Source of the DNA: Blastococcus sp. TF02-8 | GTDB lineage: Bacteria; Actinomycetota; Actinomycetes; Mycobacteriales; Geodermatophilaceae | Length of the DNA: 64,000 bases | Direction of reading: 5' to 3' | Assembly: GCF_003319175.1 (NCBI RefSeq) | Contig: NZ_QOHK01000004.1 | Coordinates: 310,001-374,000 of the forward strand | In this document: one piece after another, positions 27,429 through 35,861 of the stretch | Position numbering within the stretch: position 1 is the first letter of the stretch | Layout of the letters: the number at the start of each line of letters is the position of its first letter | Program-made: the position numbers and the translations under genes | Notes under the pieces: generated by a model | The model's input: only the letters and a program-made list of their open reading frames with translations | Database searches by the model: none | Told to the model about the DNA's origin: nothing

Positions 27429-27896
27429 ATGAGCGAGGCGTCCTGGGACCGGTCACAGTGCTCGGTGGCGGGCACGCTCGGTGTGGTCGGGGAGAAGTGG
27501 AGCCTGCTCGTGCTCCGCGAGGCGTTCCACGGCGTGCGCCGGTTCGCCGACATCCAGCGGTTCACCGGCGCGCCGAAGGCGGTGCTCACCGACCGGCTCG
27601 CCACCCTGGTCGAGCACGGCATCCTGCGCCGCGAGCCGTACCAGGCCGAGGGCGCGCGCCAGCGGCACGAGTACCGGCTGACCACCAAGGGCCTCGACCT
27701 CTTCCCGGTGCTCATCGCGCTCATGGAGTGGGGCGACAAGTACCTCGCGACCGGCGACGTCCCCCCGGTCGCCCTGGAGCACCGGGACTGCGGCTCAGCG
27801 GTGCACCTGGGGCTGCGCTGCGACGAGGGGCACGAGGTGGGCTCGGCACGCCAGGTGCGCGCGATCCCGCAGGGCGCCGCGCTCAGCGCGGGCTGA
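27429..27896 (+). CDS. HxlR family transcriptional regulator
   Basis: Winged-helix regulator of 155 residues. The HxlR signature runs from a single N-terminal cysteine (SQCSVAGTLGVVGEKWSLLV) through FADIQRFTGAPKAVLTDRL (recognition helix) to REPYQAEGARQRHEYRLTTKG (wing). The conserved cysteine near residue 11 is the redox-sensing position in several HxlR proteins. A C-terminal CG...CDEGHEV segment is typical of the longer actinobacterial members. It is leaderless by its TAGACT box and divergent from a GNAT acetyltransferase, its most likely target. Its 3' end overlaps the convergent methyltransferase gene by 14 nt. Confidence 0.92.
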   Translation: MSEASWDRSQCSVAGTLGVVGEKWSLLVLREAFHGVRRFADIQRFTGAPKAVLTDRLATLVEHGILRREPYQAEGARQRHEYRLTTKGLDLFPVLIALMEWGDKYLATGDVPPVALEHRDCGSAVHLGLRCDEGHEVGSARQVRAIPQGAALSAG

Positions 27897-28602
27897 CACC
27901 CGCCGACGATCGGGCGACCAGCACCCGGAAGACGTTCTCGAGCCGGTAGCCGCCGTCGGCGGCACGGAAGGGCTCGACCGCCTCCAGGACGCCCTCCCGC
28001 AGCTCCCCGCGATCGGTCCGGCGGGCGGCCGTGCGCGCCACCGGCGTCGCCAGCAGCGGCTCCAGCAGGGCGTCGGCGTCCGCGTAGTCGACGGGGACGA
28101 CCACCTCGGCGAGGGACTCGACGTGCAGCCCGGCCCGCTCGGCCATCGCCACCAGCCGCGCCGGTTCGCTCACCGCCGCCGGCCGGACCGGACGCGAGGG
28201 CGCCAGCGCCTGCTGCAGCACGCGCAGGTCGCACTCGGAGTCCCGGCCCCAGACCGTGGCGGCCACGATCTCGCCCACCCGACCGGCCCGCCGGAGCACC
28301 GCCACCGGGTCGGCGACGTGCATGAGCAGCTGGACCGCGGCGACGACGTCGAACGGGCCGGCCGGCGGATCCTGGGCGTGGCGGGCGAGGAAGATCCCCT
28401 CGGGTACCCGCTGGGCGGCCTGCGCCACGGCGTCGGCGTCGAGGTCGACCCCGGTCACCCTGGCTCCCCGCTCGGCCGCGGCACGGGCGAGCAGACCGAC
28501 GCCGCAGCCGAGGTCGAGCAGGCGCGTGCCGGCGCCGACGGCCGTCGCGTCCAGCACCGCCTCGTACAACGGCGCACCCCAGCCGCTCGGTCCCTCGCTC
28601 AC
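27883..28602 (-). CDS. SAM-dependent methyltransferase (class I)
   Basis: A 239-residue Rossmann methyltransferase. SAM-binding motif I is RLLDLGCGVGLLARAAAERG, the ribose-binding acid is in VTGVDLDADA, and the post-I region FDVVAAVQLLMHVADP resembles UbiE/Type-11 methyltransferases. The substrate is unknown. The GTG start is supported by TAGGGT (complement of 28610-28615) 7 nt upstream. It lies back to back with the MerR-TipAS gene and end to end with HxlR. Confidence 0.9.
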   Translation of the reverse strand: MSEGPSGWGAPLYEAVLDATAVGAGTRLLDLGCGVGLLARAAAERGARVTGVDLDADAVAQAAQRVPEGIFLARHAQDPPAGPFDVVAAVQLLMHVADPVAVLRRAGRVGEIVAATVWGRDSECDLRVLQQALAPSRPVRPAAVSEPARLVAMAERAGLHVESLAEVVVPVDYADADALLEPLLATPVARTAARRTDRGELREGVLEAVEPFRAADGGYRLENVFRVLVARSSAGVSPR

Positions 28603-28609
28603 CAGGACG

Positions 28610-28615
28610 ACCCTA
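28610..28615 (-). promoter_or_regulatory. Leaderless-type -10 box (TAGGGT)
   Basis: On the minus strand TAGGGT lies 7 nt before the methyltransferase GTG. Confidence 0.55.
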
Positions 28616-28629
28616 GGCGGAGAAGCCGC

Positions 28630-28660
28630 TTGACCCTGACGCGACGTCAGGCCGCACGCT
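28630..28660 (+). promoter_or_regulatory. MerR-type promoter and operator
   Basis: -35 TTGACC (28630-28635) and -10 CACGCT (28655-28660) are 19 bp apart, the overlong spacing typical of MerR-activated promoters. Between them lies the perfect 7-3-7 palindrome CCTGACG-CGA-CGTCAGG (28635-28651). It precedes the MerR-TipAS gene, so autoregulation is expected. Confidence 0.8.
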
Positions 28661-28687
28661 CGTCGTCGTCATGGGAGGAGGAACCCG

Positions 28688-29437
28688 ATGAACGTGGGTG
28701 AGGTCGCCGCACTGGCCGGTGTCACGGTGCGCACGCTGCACCACTACGACCGGATCGGCCTGCTGTCGCCGTCCGGGCGCACGGCGGCCGGCTACCGGCA
28801 GTACTCGCCGGCCGACCTGGACCGGTTGCACGCGGTGCTGCTCTACCGGGAGCTCGGGTTCCCCCTCGAGGAGGTCGCGGCGCTGCTGTCCGAGGGCGCC
28901 GATCCCGCCGAGCACCTGCGCCGCCAGCACCGGCTGCTGCGGGACCGGCTGGAACGCACGCAGGCGATGGTCGCGGCCGTCGAGAAGGAGATGGAGGCGC
29001 ACGCCATGGGGATCTCACTGACCCCGGAGGAGCGGTTCGAGGTGTTCGGGGAGCACGACCCCGCGCAGTACGAGGCGGAGACGCAGGAGCGCTGGGGCGA
29101 GACCGATGCGTACGCGGAGTCCCGCCGCCGCACGAGGATGTACGCCAAGGAGGACTGGCTGCGGATCAGGGACGAGGGTGCCGAGGTGGAGCGCCGGTTC
29201 GCCGAGGCGCTGCGCTCCGGGGTCCCCGCCGACTCCGAACAGGCGATGGACGTCGCCGAGGCGCACCGGCAGCACATCACCCGCTGGTTCTACGAGTGCT
29301 CGCCGGAGATGCACGACGGGCTGGGCCGGATGTACGTCGAGGACGAGCGGTTCACCGCGCACTACGAGGAAATCACCCCGGGGCTGGCGCAGTACGTGAG
29401 CACGGCGGTCCAGGCCAACGCGGTGCGCCAGGCCTGA
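28688..29437 (+). CDS. MerR family regulator with TipAS drug-recognition domain
   Basis: A 249-residue activator. Residues 1-70 are a MerR HTH (NVGEVAALAGVTVRTLHHYD, then AAGYRQYSPADL), followed by a dimerisation coiled coil to about 110. A TipAS/antibiotic-recognition domain (about 120-245) follows, with RFEVFGEHDPAQYE and a helical core ending in MYVEDERFTAHYEE. In Streptomyces TipA this domain traps thiopeptide antibiotics and switches on the tipA promoter; the ligand here is unproven. GGAGG lies about 8 nt before the ATG, so this gene has a leader. The operator just upstream closely resembles TipA-type sites in design. Confidence 0.93.
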   Translation: MNVGEVAALAGVTVRTLHHYDRIGLLSPSGRTAAGYRQYSPADLDRLHAVLLYRELGFPLEEVAALLSEGADPAEHLRRQHRLLRDRLERTQAMVAAVEKEMEAHAMGISLTPEERFEVFGEHDPAQYEAETQERWGETDAYAESRRRTRMYAKEDWLRIRDEGAEVERRFAEALRSGVPADSEQAMDVAEAHRQHITRWFYECSPEMHDGLGRMYVEDERFTAHYEEITPGLAQYVSTAVQANAVRQA

Positions 29438-29446
29438 ACCGGTGGC

Positions 29447-30241
29447 TCAGACGCGGATCAGCAGTTCGCCGTGCAGCATGCCGAGCCAGCCGTCGTCGGC
29501 GTCCCGCCAGCGCCGCCACGCGTCGGCGATCTGCTCCAGGTCCGCCGCCGTCGCCAGGCCGTAGGCGACCGCCTGCTCCGCGAAGGACGACGCCGTCGCA
29601 CGGCCGGCCCAGGAGTTCCCCCACCACGCCCGCTCGTCGCCGGTGGCGAAGCACCAGGCGGACGTCGACGCGGTCACCTCTCGCAACCCCGCGGCGTGCG
29701 CCCACGACAGCAGCCGCCGCCCGGCGTCGGGCTCGGCGTCGTTGGCACGGGCCACCCGCCCGTAGAGCGCGAGCCAGCGGTCCAGCCCGTCGTCGGTGGG
29801 GAACCAGGTGGTGGCGGCGTAGTCGACGTCGCGCACGGCGAGCACCCCGCCCGGCCGGCACACCCGGGTCATCTCGCGCAGCGCCGCGACCGGGTCGGTC
29901 AGGTGCTGGAGCACCTGGTGGGCGTGCACGACGTCGAACGAGTCGTCGGGCAGGTCGAGGGCGTAGACGTCGCCCACACGGAACTCCACGCCGACCCCGG
30001 CCCGGGCGGCCCCGGCGCGCGCCTCCCTCAGCGGATCGGCCGAGAGGTCCACGCCGAGCACCCGGCCCGGGGCCACCCGCGAAGCCAGGTCGACGGTGAT
30101 GGTGCCCGGGCCGCAGCCGACATCGAGGAGGTCGAGCCCCGGGCGTAGCGAGGGGAGCAGGTAGCCGGCGGAGTTCTCCGCCGTCCGCCAGCGGTGGGAC
30201 TGCAGGACCGGCTCGGCATGGCCGTGCGTGTAGGTGTCCAC
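29447..30241 (-). CDS. SAM-dependent methyltransferase (UbiE/Type-11 like)
   Basis: A 264-residue methyltransferase with motif I LLDVGCGPGTITVDLASRV, the acid in VLGVDLSADPL, and FDVVHAHQVLQHLTDPVAAL plus ALREMTRVCRPGGVLAVRD, the Type-11 pattern. The C-terminal half has a Trp-rich segment (WCFATGDERAWWGNSWAG) common in an actinobacterial subfamily of unknown substrate. GTG 30241 lies 6 nt after a CAGGAT hexamer, so a leaderless start is likely. It is convergent with the MerR-TipAS gene and on the same strand as glpD, 44 nt away. Confidence 0.9.
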   Translation of the reverse strand: MDTYTHGHAEPVLQSHRWRTAENSAGYLLPSLRPGLDLLDVGCGPGTITVDLASRVAPGRVLGVDLSADPLREARAGAARAGVGVEFRVGDVYALDLPDDSFDVVHAHQVLQHLTDPVAALREMTRVCRPGGVLAVRDVDYAATTWFPTDDGLDRWLALYGRVARANDAEPDAGRRLLSWAHAAGLREVTASTSAWCFATGDERAWWGNSWAGRATASSFAEQAVAYGLATAADLEQIADAWRRWRDADDGWLGMLHGELLIRV

Positions 30242-30285
30242 GGGGAGATCCTGCGGCGTGCGTCCCGCAGTGTGGAACGACTTTC

Positions 30286-31800
30286 TCAGGGAATGAGAAC
30301 GTCCTCGGCCAGCACCCGCGCGGCGACCTCCACCGCCCGCTCGCGGTCGGCGGGCACCAGGCCGATCCGGGTCCGCCGGTCCAGCAGGTCGGCCACCGTC
30401 CGCGCCCCCTCGTACCGGACGGCGAAGCGCAGCTCCCCCACCGTCTCCGGGCGCCCGGCGACCACCCGAGCCGGCCCGAGCGCCTCGACCAGCGGCGCCT
30501 CGGTGCCGTAGCGGCTCACCAGCCGCTCCGGTGCGGCGACGCGTGCCAGCGCGACCCGTGGAGCGGCCCCGACCAGCGGCAGCCGGGCGGTCGTCGTCCG
30601 CGCCACCCCCCTGCCCAGCCGCGCGACGACGGCGTCCACGGTCTCCTCCGCCATCGCGCGGTAGGTGGTGAGCTTCCCGCCGACCACGGTGAGAACCGGT
30701 CCGTCCCAGCGGAGCAGGTGCTTGCGGGAGAGGTCGGCGGTGGCGTCCCCGGGGCCGGTGCCGGCCGCCTCCGGGAGCACGAGCGGCCGGTACCCGGCGT
30801 AGGACCCGACGAGGTCGCCGCGGGTGAGCGGCTCGGCGAGCACCTGGTTCACGGTGTCCAGCAGCTGCTGCACCTCGGCATCGGAGGGCTGTGGGTCGCC
30901 GTCGGGCACCGGCCCGTCGACCGGCTCGTCGGTGATGCCCAGGTAGACCAGGCCACCGGGCTGGGGCAGGGCGAAGACGTAGCGCGAGCGCGACCCCGGC
31001 AACGGCACCGTCAGCGCCGCCGACGGTGACCCCAGCCGGTCGGCACGGACGACGAGGTGCGAGCCGCGCGAGGGCACCAGCCGGACCTGCGGCGCCAGCC
31101 GCTGCGACCAGACGCCAGCCGCGTTGACCACCACACCGGCCCGGATCCGCAGGTCCACGCCGTCGACCCGCGCGTGCACCTCGGCGCCGTCCACCGCGAC
31201 GACGTCGGCACCGGTGACCACCCGCGCCCCGTACGCCGCGGCCGTGCGCGCCAGCGCGACGACGAGCCGGGCGTCGTCGGTCAGCTGCCCGTCCCAGAAC
31301 ACGACGCCACCGGCTCCCGGGCGCACGCCCGGCGTCAGCCGGGCGACGTCGTCGGCCCGGACCCGGCGGGTCGAGGGCAGCGAACCGCGGCCGCCGGCGA
31401 CGGAGAACCGCACCGCGTCGCCCAGCCGGCCACCGAGGCCGGCCAGCGCCGACACGTCCCGGCCGGCGGCGTCCGGGACGAGGAAGGGCAGTGGGCGCAC
31501 CAGGTGCGGCGCGGTGGCCCCCATCAGGACGGCCCGTTCGCGAGCGCTCTCGCGGGCCAGCCCGATCTCCCCGTGCGCGAGGTAGCGCAGCCCGCCGTGC
31601 ACCAGCTTCGACGACCACCGGCTCGTGCCGGCCGCCAGGTCGTCCCGTTCCAGCAGCGCGACCGACAGGCCGCGCGAGGCGGCGTCGAGCGCGACCCCGG
31701 CACCGGTCACCCCGCCGCCGACCACGACGACGTCGACCGTCGCGCCGGCGAGCCCCGCGACATCCCGGGCGCGCCGGGCGGGCGACAGGGACGTGATCAC
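30286..31800 (-). CDS. glpD: Glycerol-3-phosphate dehydrogenase (FAD-dependent)
   Basis: Membrane-associated flavoenzyme that oxidises sn-glycerol-3-phosphate to dihydroxyacetone phosphate and passes electrons to the quinone pool. The 504-residue protein has the FAD motif VVVGGGVTGAGVALDAASRG, the family segment TSRWSSKLVHGGLRYL, and a C-terminal DAO_C domain with FAVRYEGARTVADLLDRRTR. Full length fits GlpD. GTG 31800 has a GGAGGGAG Shine-Dalgarno about 5 nt upstream. It is divergent from an alkyl-DHAP-synthase-like flavoprotein, a pairing also known in mycobacteria, which suggests a shared DHAP or ether-lipid connection. Confidence 0.95.
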   Translation of the reverse strand: MITSLSPARRARDVAGLAGATVDVVVVGGGVTGAGVALDAASRGLSVALLERDDLAAGTSRWSSKLVHGGLRYLAHGEIGLARESARERAVLMGATAPHLVRPLPFLVPDAAGRDVSALAGLGGRLGDAVRFSVAGGRGSLPSTRRVRADDVARLTPGVRPGAGGVVFWDGQLTDDARLVVALARTAAAYGARVVTGADVVAVDGAEVHARVDGVDLRIRAGVVVNAAGVWSQRLAPQVRLVPSRGSHLVVRADRLGSPSAALTVPLPGSRSRYVFALPQPGGLVYLGITDEPVDGPVPDGDPQPSDAEVQQLLDTVNQVLAEPLTRGDLVGSYAGYRPLVLPEAAGTGPGDATADLSRKHLLRWDGPVLTVVGGKLTTYRAMAEETVDAVVARLGRGVARTTTARLPLVGAAPRVALARVAAPERLVSRYGTEAPLVEALGPARVVAGRPETVGELRFAVRYEGARTVADLLDRRTRIGLVPADRERAVEVAARVLAEDVLIP

Positions 31801-31838
31801 CTGGCTCCCTCCCCGGACGGCACCGGCAGACTGTAGCC

Positions 31839-33500
31839 GTGTCCGAGCAGCCGGAACTGACGATCCAGGGGTGGGGCCCGCCCTCCACCGGAACCGCCGA
31901 GCAGGCCGGCGACGGCCTCGACGGCGTGCTGACCAAGGCCGCCCGCCGGCACCTCGAGCGTGAGGTGGGCTGGACACCGCGCGCCACACCCCCGGTCCCG
32001 GTGGAGGAGATCCGGCTGGCGCCCTCGCGGTTGCCGGAGGAGGACCGCGATGCCCTGGTCGACCTGCTGGGGCCGGAGAACGTGCGGACCGACCGGGAGT
32101 CCCGGCTGCGGCGCGCCGGGGGCAAGAGCTACCTCGACCTGCTCCGCCGTCGTGGGGGCGACGCCTCCGACGCGCCCTGCGCCGTCGTCCTCCCCGGGAC
32201 CACCGAGGAGACCGCAGCGCTGCTGACGCTGTGCAGCGAGCGGGGCATCGTCGTCGTCCCCTTCGGGGGCGGGACAAGCGTCGTGGGCGGGCTCGCCGGC
32301 GTCGACCCCGACGACCGGCCGACGATCGTCGTGGACCTGGGGCGGATGGCCTCGGTGCAGGCGCTCGACGTCCCGTCCTCCCTGGTGACGGTCGGCCCCG
32401 GCATGCGCGGACCGGCTCTCGAGGAGGCACTCGGCCGCGAGGGGCTGACGTTCGGGCACCTGCCGCAGAGCTGGGAGTTCGCCACCCTCGGCGGCTACGC
32501 GGCGACCCGGTCCGCCGGCCAGGCGTCCACCGGCGTCGGCCGCTTCGACGAGCTGGTCGCCGGGCTCACCCTCGCCACGCCGTCCGGCGTGCTGGAGCTG
32601 GGCCACCCGCCGGCCACGGCCGCCGGACCCGACCTGCTCGGGCTGGCGCTGGGCTCGGAGGGCACGCTCGGCGTGATCACCGAGCTGAGGCTCCGGGTGC
32701 GGCCGAAGCCCGCCGTCGCCGCCTACGAGGGGTGGTCGTTCCGCACCTGGCCGGCCGGTCTGGCGGCGCTGCAGAACCTGGCCCGGCACGACCTGCTGCC
32801 CGATGTCGTCCGGCTCTCCGACTCCGACGAGACGCGCGCCAACCTGCTGATGGCCGGCGGCACGGGCGCGAAGGCGCTGCGCGGCATGCTGCGCGCGCGG
32901 GGACACGGCGAGGGGTGCCTCCTGGTGCTCGGCTGGGAGGGGCTGCCCGACCTCGTGCACGCCCGGAAGCGCGCCGCCGCCTCCCTGCTCCGCGACGGCG
33001 GTGCGGTGCGGCTGGGCCGCCGGGTCGCCGAGTCGTGGCGTGCCCACCGCTTCGGCGCCCCCTACACGCGGGACCGGCTGATGGACGGCGGCCTGCTGGT
33101 CGAGACGCTGGAGACGGCGGCCACCTGGTCGGCACTGCCCACCGTCTACGACGCGGCCCGCACGGCGCTGCGCGAGTCGCTCACCCGCGGCGGGCGCGAG
33201 CCACTGGTGATGAGCCACGTGTCGCACGGGTACGCGACCGGCGCCTCGCTCTACCTGACCGTGCTCGCCGACCGGGACGACGCGCTGCCGATCCAGCAGT
33301 GGCTGACGGCGAAGCGGGCCGCGACCGATGCGCTGCTGGCCGCCGGCGGCACGCTCACCCACCACCACGCCGTCGGCGCCGACCACCGGCCGTGGCTGGA
33401 GCGCGAGATCGGGCCGCTGGGGGTCGAGGTGCTGCGGGCGGTGAAGGAGCGGGTGGACCCGAAGGGCATCTGCAACCCGGGCGTCCTCCTCCCCGACTGA
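31839..33500 (+). CDS. FAD-linked oxidase, alkyldihydroxyacetonephosphate synthase-like
   Basis: VAO-family flavoprotein of 553 residues. The FAD-binding half has CAVVLPGTTEETAALLTLC and VVPFGGGTSVVGGLAG; the C-terminal cap ends with LTHHHAVGADHRPWL and DPKGICNPGVL. The HHH stretch and the overall length match alkyl-DHAP synthases, which exchange the acyl chain of acyl-DHAP for a fatty alcohol. Bacterial homologues are mostly uncharacterised and may instead oxidise hydroxy acids. The position opposite glpD, which makes DHAP, supports a lipid role. The GTG start is at 31839. A composite palindromic repeat (family B) lies after the stop. Confidence 0.85.
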   Translation: MSEQPELTIQGWGPPSTGTAEQAGDGLDGVLTKAARRHLEREVGWTPRATPPVPVEEIRLAPSRLPEEDRDALVDLLGPENVRTDRESRLRRAGGKSYLDLLRRRGGDASDAPCAVVLPGTTEETAALLTLCSERGIVVVPFGGGTSVVGGLAGVDPDDRPTIVVDLGRMASVQALDVPSSLVTVGPGMRGPALEEALGREGLTFGHLPQSWEFATLGGYAATRSAGQASTGVGRFDELVAGLTLATPSGVLELGHPPATAAGPDLLGLALGSEGTLGVITELRLRVRPKPAVAAYEGWSFRTWPAGLAALQNLARHDLLPDVVRLSDSDETRANLLMAGGTGAKALRGMLRARGHGEGCLLVLGWEGLPDLVHARKRAAASLLRDGGAVRLGRRVAESWRAHRFGAPYTRDRLMDGGLLVETLETAATWSALPTVYDAARTALRESLTRGGREPLVMSHVSHGYATGASLYLTVLADRDDALPIQQWLTAKRAATDALLAAGGTLTHHHAVGADHRPWLEREIGPLGVEVLRAVKERVDPKGICNPGVLLPD

Positions 33501-33512
33501 CGGCTGCCGTGA

Positions 33513-33576
33513 TGATCAGGTGACCTGATCGTTCCGGGTCCTCCCTCACGGTCGACCGCGAGGGAGGACCCGGAAC
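33513..33576. repeat. Composite palindromic repeat, family B copy 1
   Basis: A 17-bp palindrome with the odd central base G (GATCAGGT-G-ACCTGATC, 33514-33530) is followed directly by a 46-bp inverted repeat (33531-33576, one mismatch) centred on GTCGAC. The first 59 nt (33513-33571) match 58855-58913 at 56 positions. It lies between two convergent genes. Confidence 0.85.
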
Positions 33577-33593
33577 CGTGAGGGAGGAGGCGG

Positions 33594-34361
33594 TCAGGAG
33601 GTGGTGGCGATCCCGCCGTCGACGGGGATGACGGCGCCGGTCACGTAGGAGCCCGCCCGCGAGGACAGGTAGACGACGACGCCGGCCATGTCGTCCGGGC
33701 GGCCGATCCGGCCCAGCGGGGACTTCGCCGCGATCTCGTCCCCGAACGCGTCGAGGGTGGCCGCCATCATCTTGGACTCGAACGGGCCGGGCGCGACGGC
33801 GTTGACCGTGATGTGTCGCGGCCCCAGTTCCTTGGCCAGCACGCGGGTGAGCTGGTGCAGCCCCGCCTTGCTCGCCGCGTACGAGTACGTGGGCATCGGG
33901 TTGACGTGCAGGCCGTCGATGCTGCCCACGTTCACCACGCGCGCCGGGTCCTCGGCGGTCGCCGCGGCCTGCAGCCTGGGCAGCAGTGCGCGGGTCAGGA
34001 AGAACGGCGACTTCAGGTTGAGGTCGAGCAGCTTGTCCCAGGCCGACTCGGGGAAGGTCTCCAGCGGCTCGCCCCAGGTGGCGCCGGCGTTGTTGACCAG
34101 GATGTGCACCTGCTCCTCGCGACCGCCGACCTCCTCGGCGAGCCGCAGGCACTCGGCCTCGGTGGAGAGGTCGGCGGGGATCGACACGACGGTGCCGAAC
34201 TGCTGCAGCTCGGCGACGGCGGCCTCCCCGGCCTCGGCCTTGCGCGAGCTGATGTAGACCTTCGCCCCCGCCTGCAGCAGACCGCGGGCCATCATCAGGC
34301 CGATGCCCCGGGTGCCCCCGGTGACGACGGCCACCTTGCCGGTGAGGTCGAACAGGTCCAC
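33594..34361 (-). CDS. SDR family oxidoreductase
   Basis: Classical short-chain dehydrogenase of 255 residues. The cofactor loop is [19 protein letters not shown] with an SSRK segment after beta2 that favours NADP. Further motifs are [10 protein letters not shown], the catalytic Ser in NVGSIDG, and YSYAASKAG (YxxxK). The ending [12 protein letters not shown] is typical. Similarity in pattern to RhlG/FabG-like reductases suggests a 3-oxoacyl or rhamnolipid-type ketoreductase, but the substrate is undetermined. GTG 34361 has CGGAGGT 5 nt upstream. It is divergent from the arginine deiminase gene with 127 bp between. Confidence 0.93.
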   Translation of the reverse strand: MDLFDLTGKVAVVTGGTRGIGLMMARGLLQAGAKVYISSRKAEAGEAAVAELQQFGTVVSIPADLSTEAECLRLAEEVGGREEQVHILVNNAGATWGEPLETFPESAWDKLLDLNLKSPFFLTRALLPRLQAAATAEDPARVVNVGSIDGLHVNPMPTYSYAASKAGLHQLTRVLAKELGPRHITVNAVAPGPFESKMMAATLDAFGDEIAAKSPLGRIGRPDDMAGVVVYLSSRAGSYVTGAVIPVDGGIATTS

Positions 34362-34488
34362 GAGGTACCTCCGGGTGTCTGCTGCGGGATGCGCGCGGTC
34401 GCCCCATCGGCGCCTCGGGCACCCTAACGAGGCGCCTCCGCCACTCCGTGCCGGGCGCCGCCCCAGGAACCTGTGCCAGCCTTCGAGC

Positions 34489-35712
34489 ATGATCCAGCCC
34501 GCGCCGCCCGCTCCCGGAGCCACCAGCGAGGTCGGTCGGCTGCGCACCGTGCTCCTGCACCGACCCGGCCCGGAGCTGCGCCGGCTGACCCCGCGGAACA
34601 ACGACCAGCTGCTCTTCGACGGCGTCCCGTGGGTGGCTCGCGCGCAGGAGGAGCACGACGCGTTCGCCCAGGCCCTGACCGACCGGGGGGTCGAGGTGCT
34701 GCACGTGGCGACGCTGCTGGCCGAGGTCCTCGCCCTGCCCGCGGCGCGCACGGAGCTGATCGGCGCCGCCGTCGACGACCCCCGCCTGGGCGCCACGCTG
34801 CAACGCGACGCCACCGACCACCTCGCCTCGCTGGCCCCCGACGACCTCGCCTCGGCGCTCATCGCCGGGCTGGCGCACGACGAGCTCCGCGGCCACGGCC
34901 TGGCCTACCAGCTCATGGACCGGTCGGACTTCGTCGTCCCCCCGCTGCCGAACCTCCTGTTCACCCGGGACTCGTCGGTGTGGATCGGGGACGAGGTGGC
35001 GGTGACCTCGCTGGCCATGCCCGCTCGCCACCGGGAGAGCACGATCACCGCGGCGATCTACACGCACCACCCGCGGTTCGCCGACGCCCAGCAGCTCTAC
35101 GGCGCGGAGCTGGAGCACCTGGAGGGCGGCGACGTACTCCTGCTGGCCGAGGGGGTGGTCGCCGTCGGCGTCGGTGAGCGGACGACGCCCGGTGGTGCGG
35201 AGCGGCTGGCGCGGCGGCTCTTCGCCCGCGGCCTGGCGCACACGGTGCTCGTCGTCCCCATCGCGCAGGAGCGGGCCACCATGCACCTGGACACGATCGC
35301 CACGATGGTCGACGCCGACGCGATGGTCATGTACCCGGCGGTGGCCGACTCGCTGGTCGCCTGGACCGTCCGCGCCACCCATGGCTCCCCGATCGCGGAC
35401 GACGCCGACCTCGCCGTCACGGGGCCGGAACCCTTCCTGCAGGCCGCCGCCATCGCGATGGGCATCGACAAGCTCCGGGTGATCGACACCGGGCTGGACC
35501 CGGTGACCGCCGAGCGGGAGCAGTGGGACGACGGCAACAACACCCTGGCGCTCGCCCCGCGACTGACCGTGGCCTACGAGCGCAACACGGTCACCAACGC
35601 CGCGCTCGAGGCCGCCGGGATCGAGGTCGTGCGCATCGCCGGCTCGGAGCTGGGCAGCGGTCGCGGCGGCCCCCGCTGCATGTCCTGCCCGGTCTCCCGA
35701 GCAGCGCTCTGA
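34489..35712 (+). CDS. arcA: Arginine deiminase
   Basis: Hydrolyses L-arginine to citrulline and ammonia. The 407-residue enzyme has [17 protein letters not shown], the catalytic aspartate region [28 protein letters not shown] with the catalytic His, and the terminal [12 protein letters not shown] with nucleophile C397. All catalytic residues are in place, so it should be active. No ornithine carbamoyltransferase, carbamate kinase or arginine/ornithine antiporter is next to it, so it is not in a classical arc operon and may serve nitrogen release or acid tolerance. A start upstream of ATG 34489 would overlap noncoding-looking sequence. Confidence 0.95.
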   Translation: MIQPAPPAPGATSEVGRLRTVLLHRPGPELRRLTPRNNDQLLFDGVPWVARAQEEHDAFAQALTDRGVEVLHVATLLAEVLALPAARTELIGAAVDDPRLGATLQRDATDHLASLAPDDLASALIAGLAHDELRGHGLAYQLMDRSDFVVPPLPNLLFTRDSSVWIGDEVAVTSLAMPARHRESTITAAIYTHHPRFADAQQLYGAELEHLEGGDVLLLAEGVVAVGVGERTTPGGAERLARRLFARGLAHTVLVVPIAQERATMHLDTIATMVDADAMVMYPAVADSLVAWTVRATHGSPIADDADLAVTGPEPFLQAAAIAMGIDKLRVIDTGLDPVTAEREQWDDGNNTLALAPRLTVAYERNTVTNAALEAAGIEVVRIAGSELGSGRGGPRCMSCPVSRAAL

Positions 35713-35809
35713 CCGGATCGAGCTACCCCGGGCGGACCGATCCGTCACAGTCGGTCACGGCGCACGGGACCGATCGGTTCCGCAGCGAAAGAAGGCTTCG
35801 CGGCCCCGA

Positions 35810-35830
35810 CGTGCAGTGATGCACTGCACG
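35810..35830. promoter_or_regulatory. 21-bp inverted repeat upstream of the cell-wall protein
   Basis: CGTGCAGTG-ATG-CACTGCACG is a perfect 9-3-9 palindrome 31 nt before the GTG of the anchored protein. It has the size of a dimeric repressor operator. The bound regulator is unknown. Confidence 0.5.
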
Positions 35831-35861
35831 CGCCCTGCAGCCCATCCCATGGGGGACGTCC

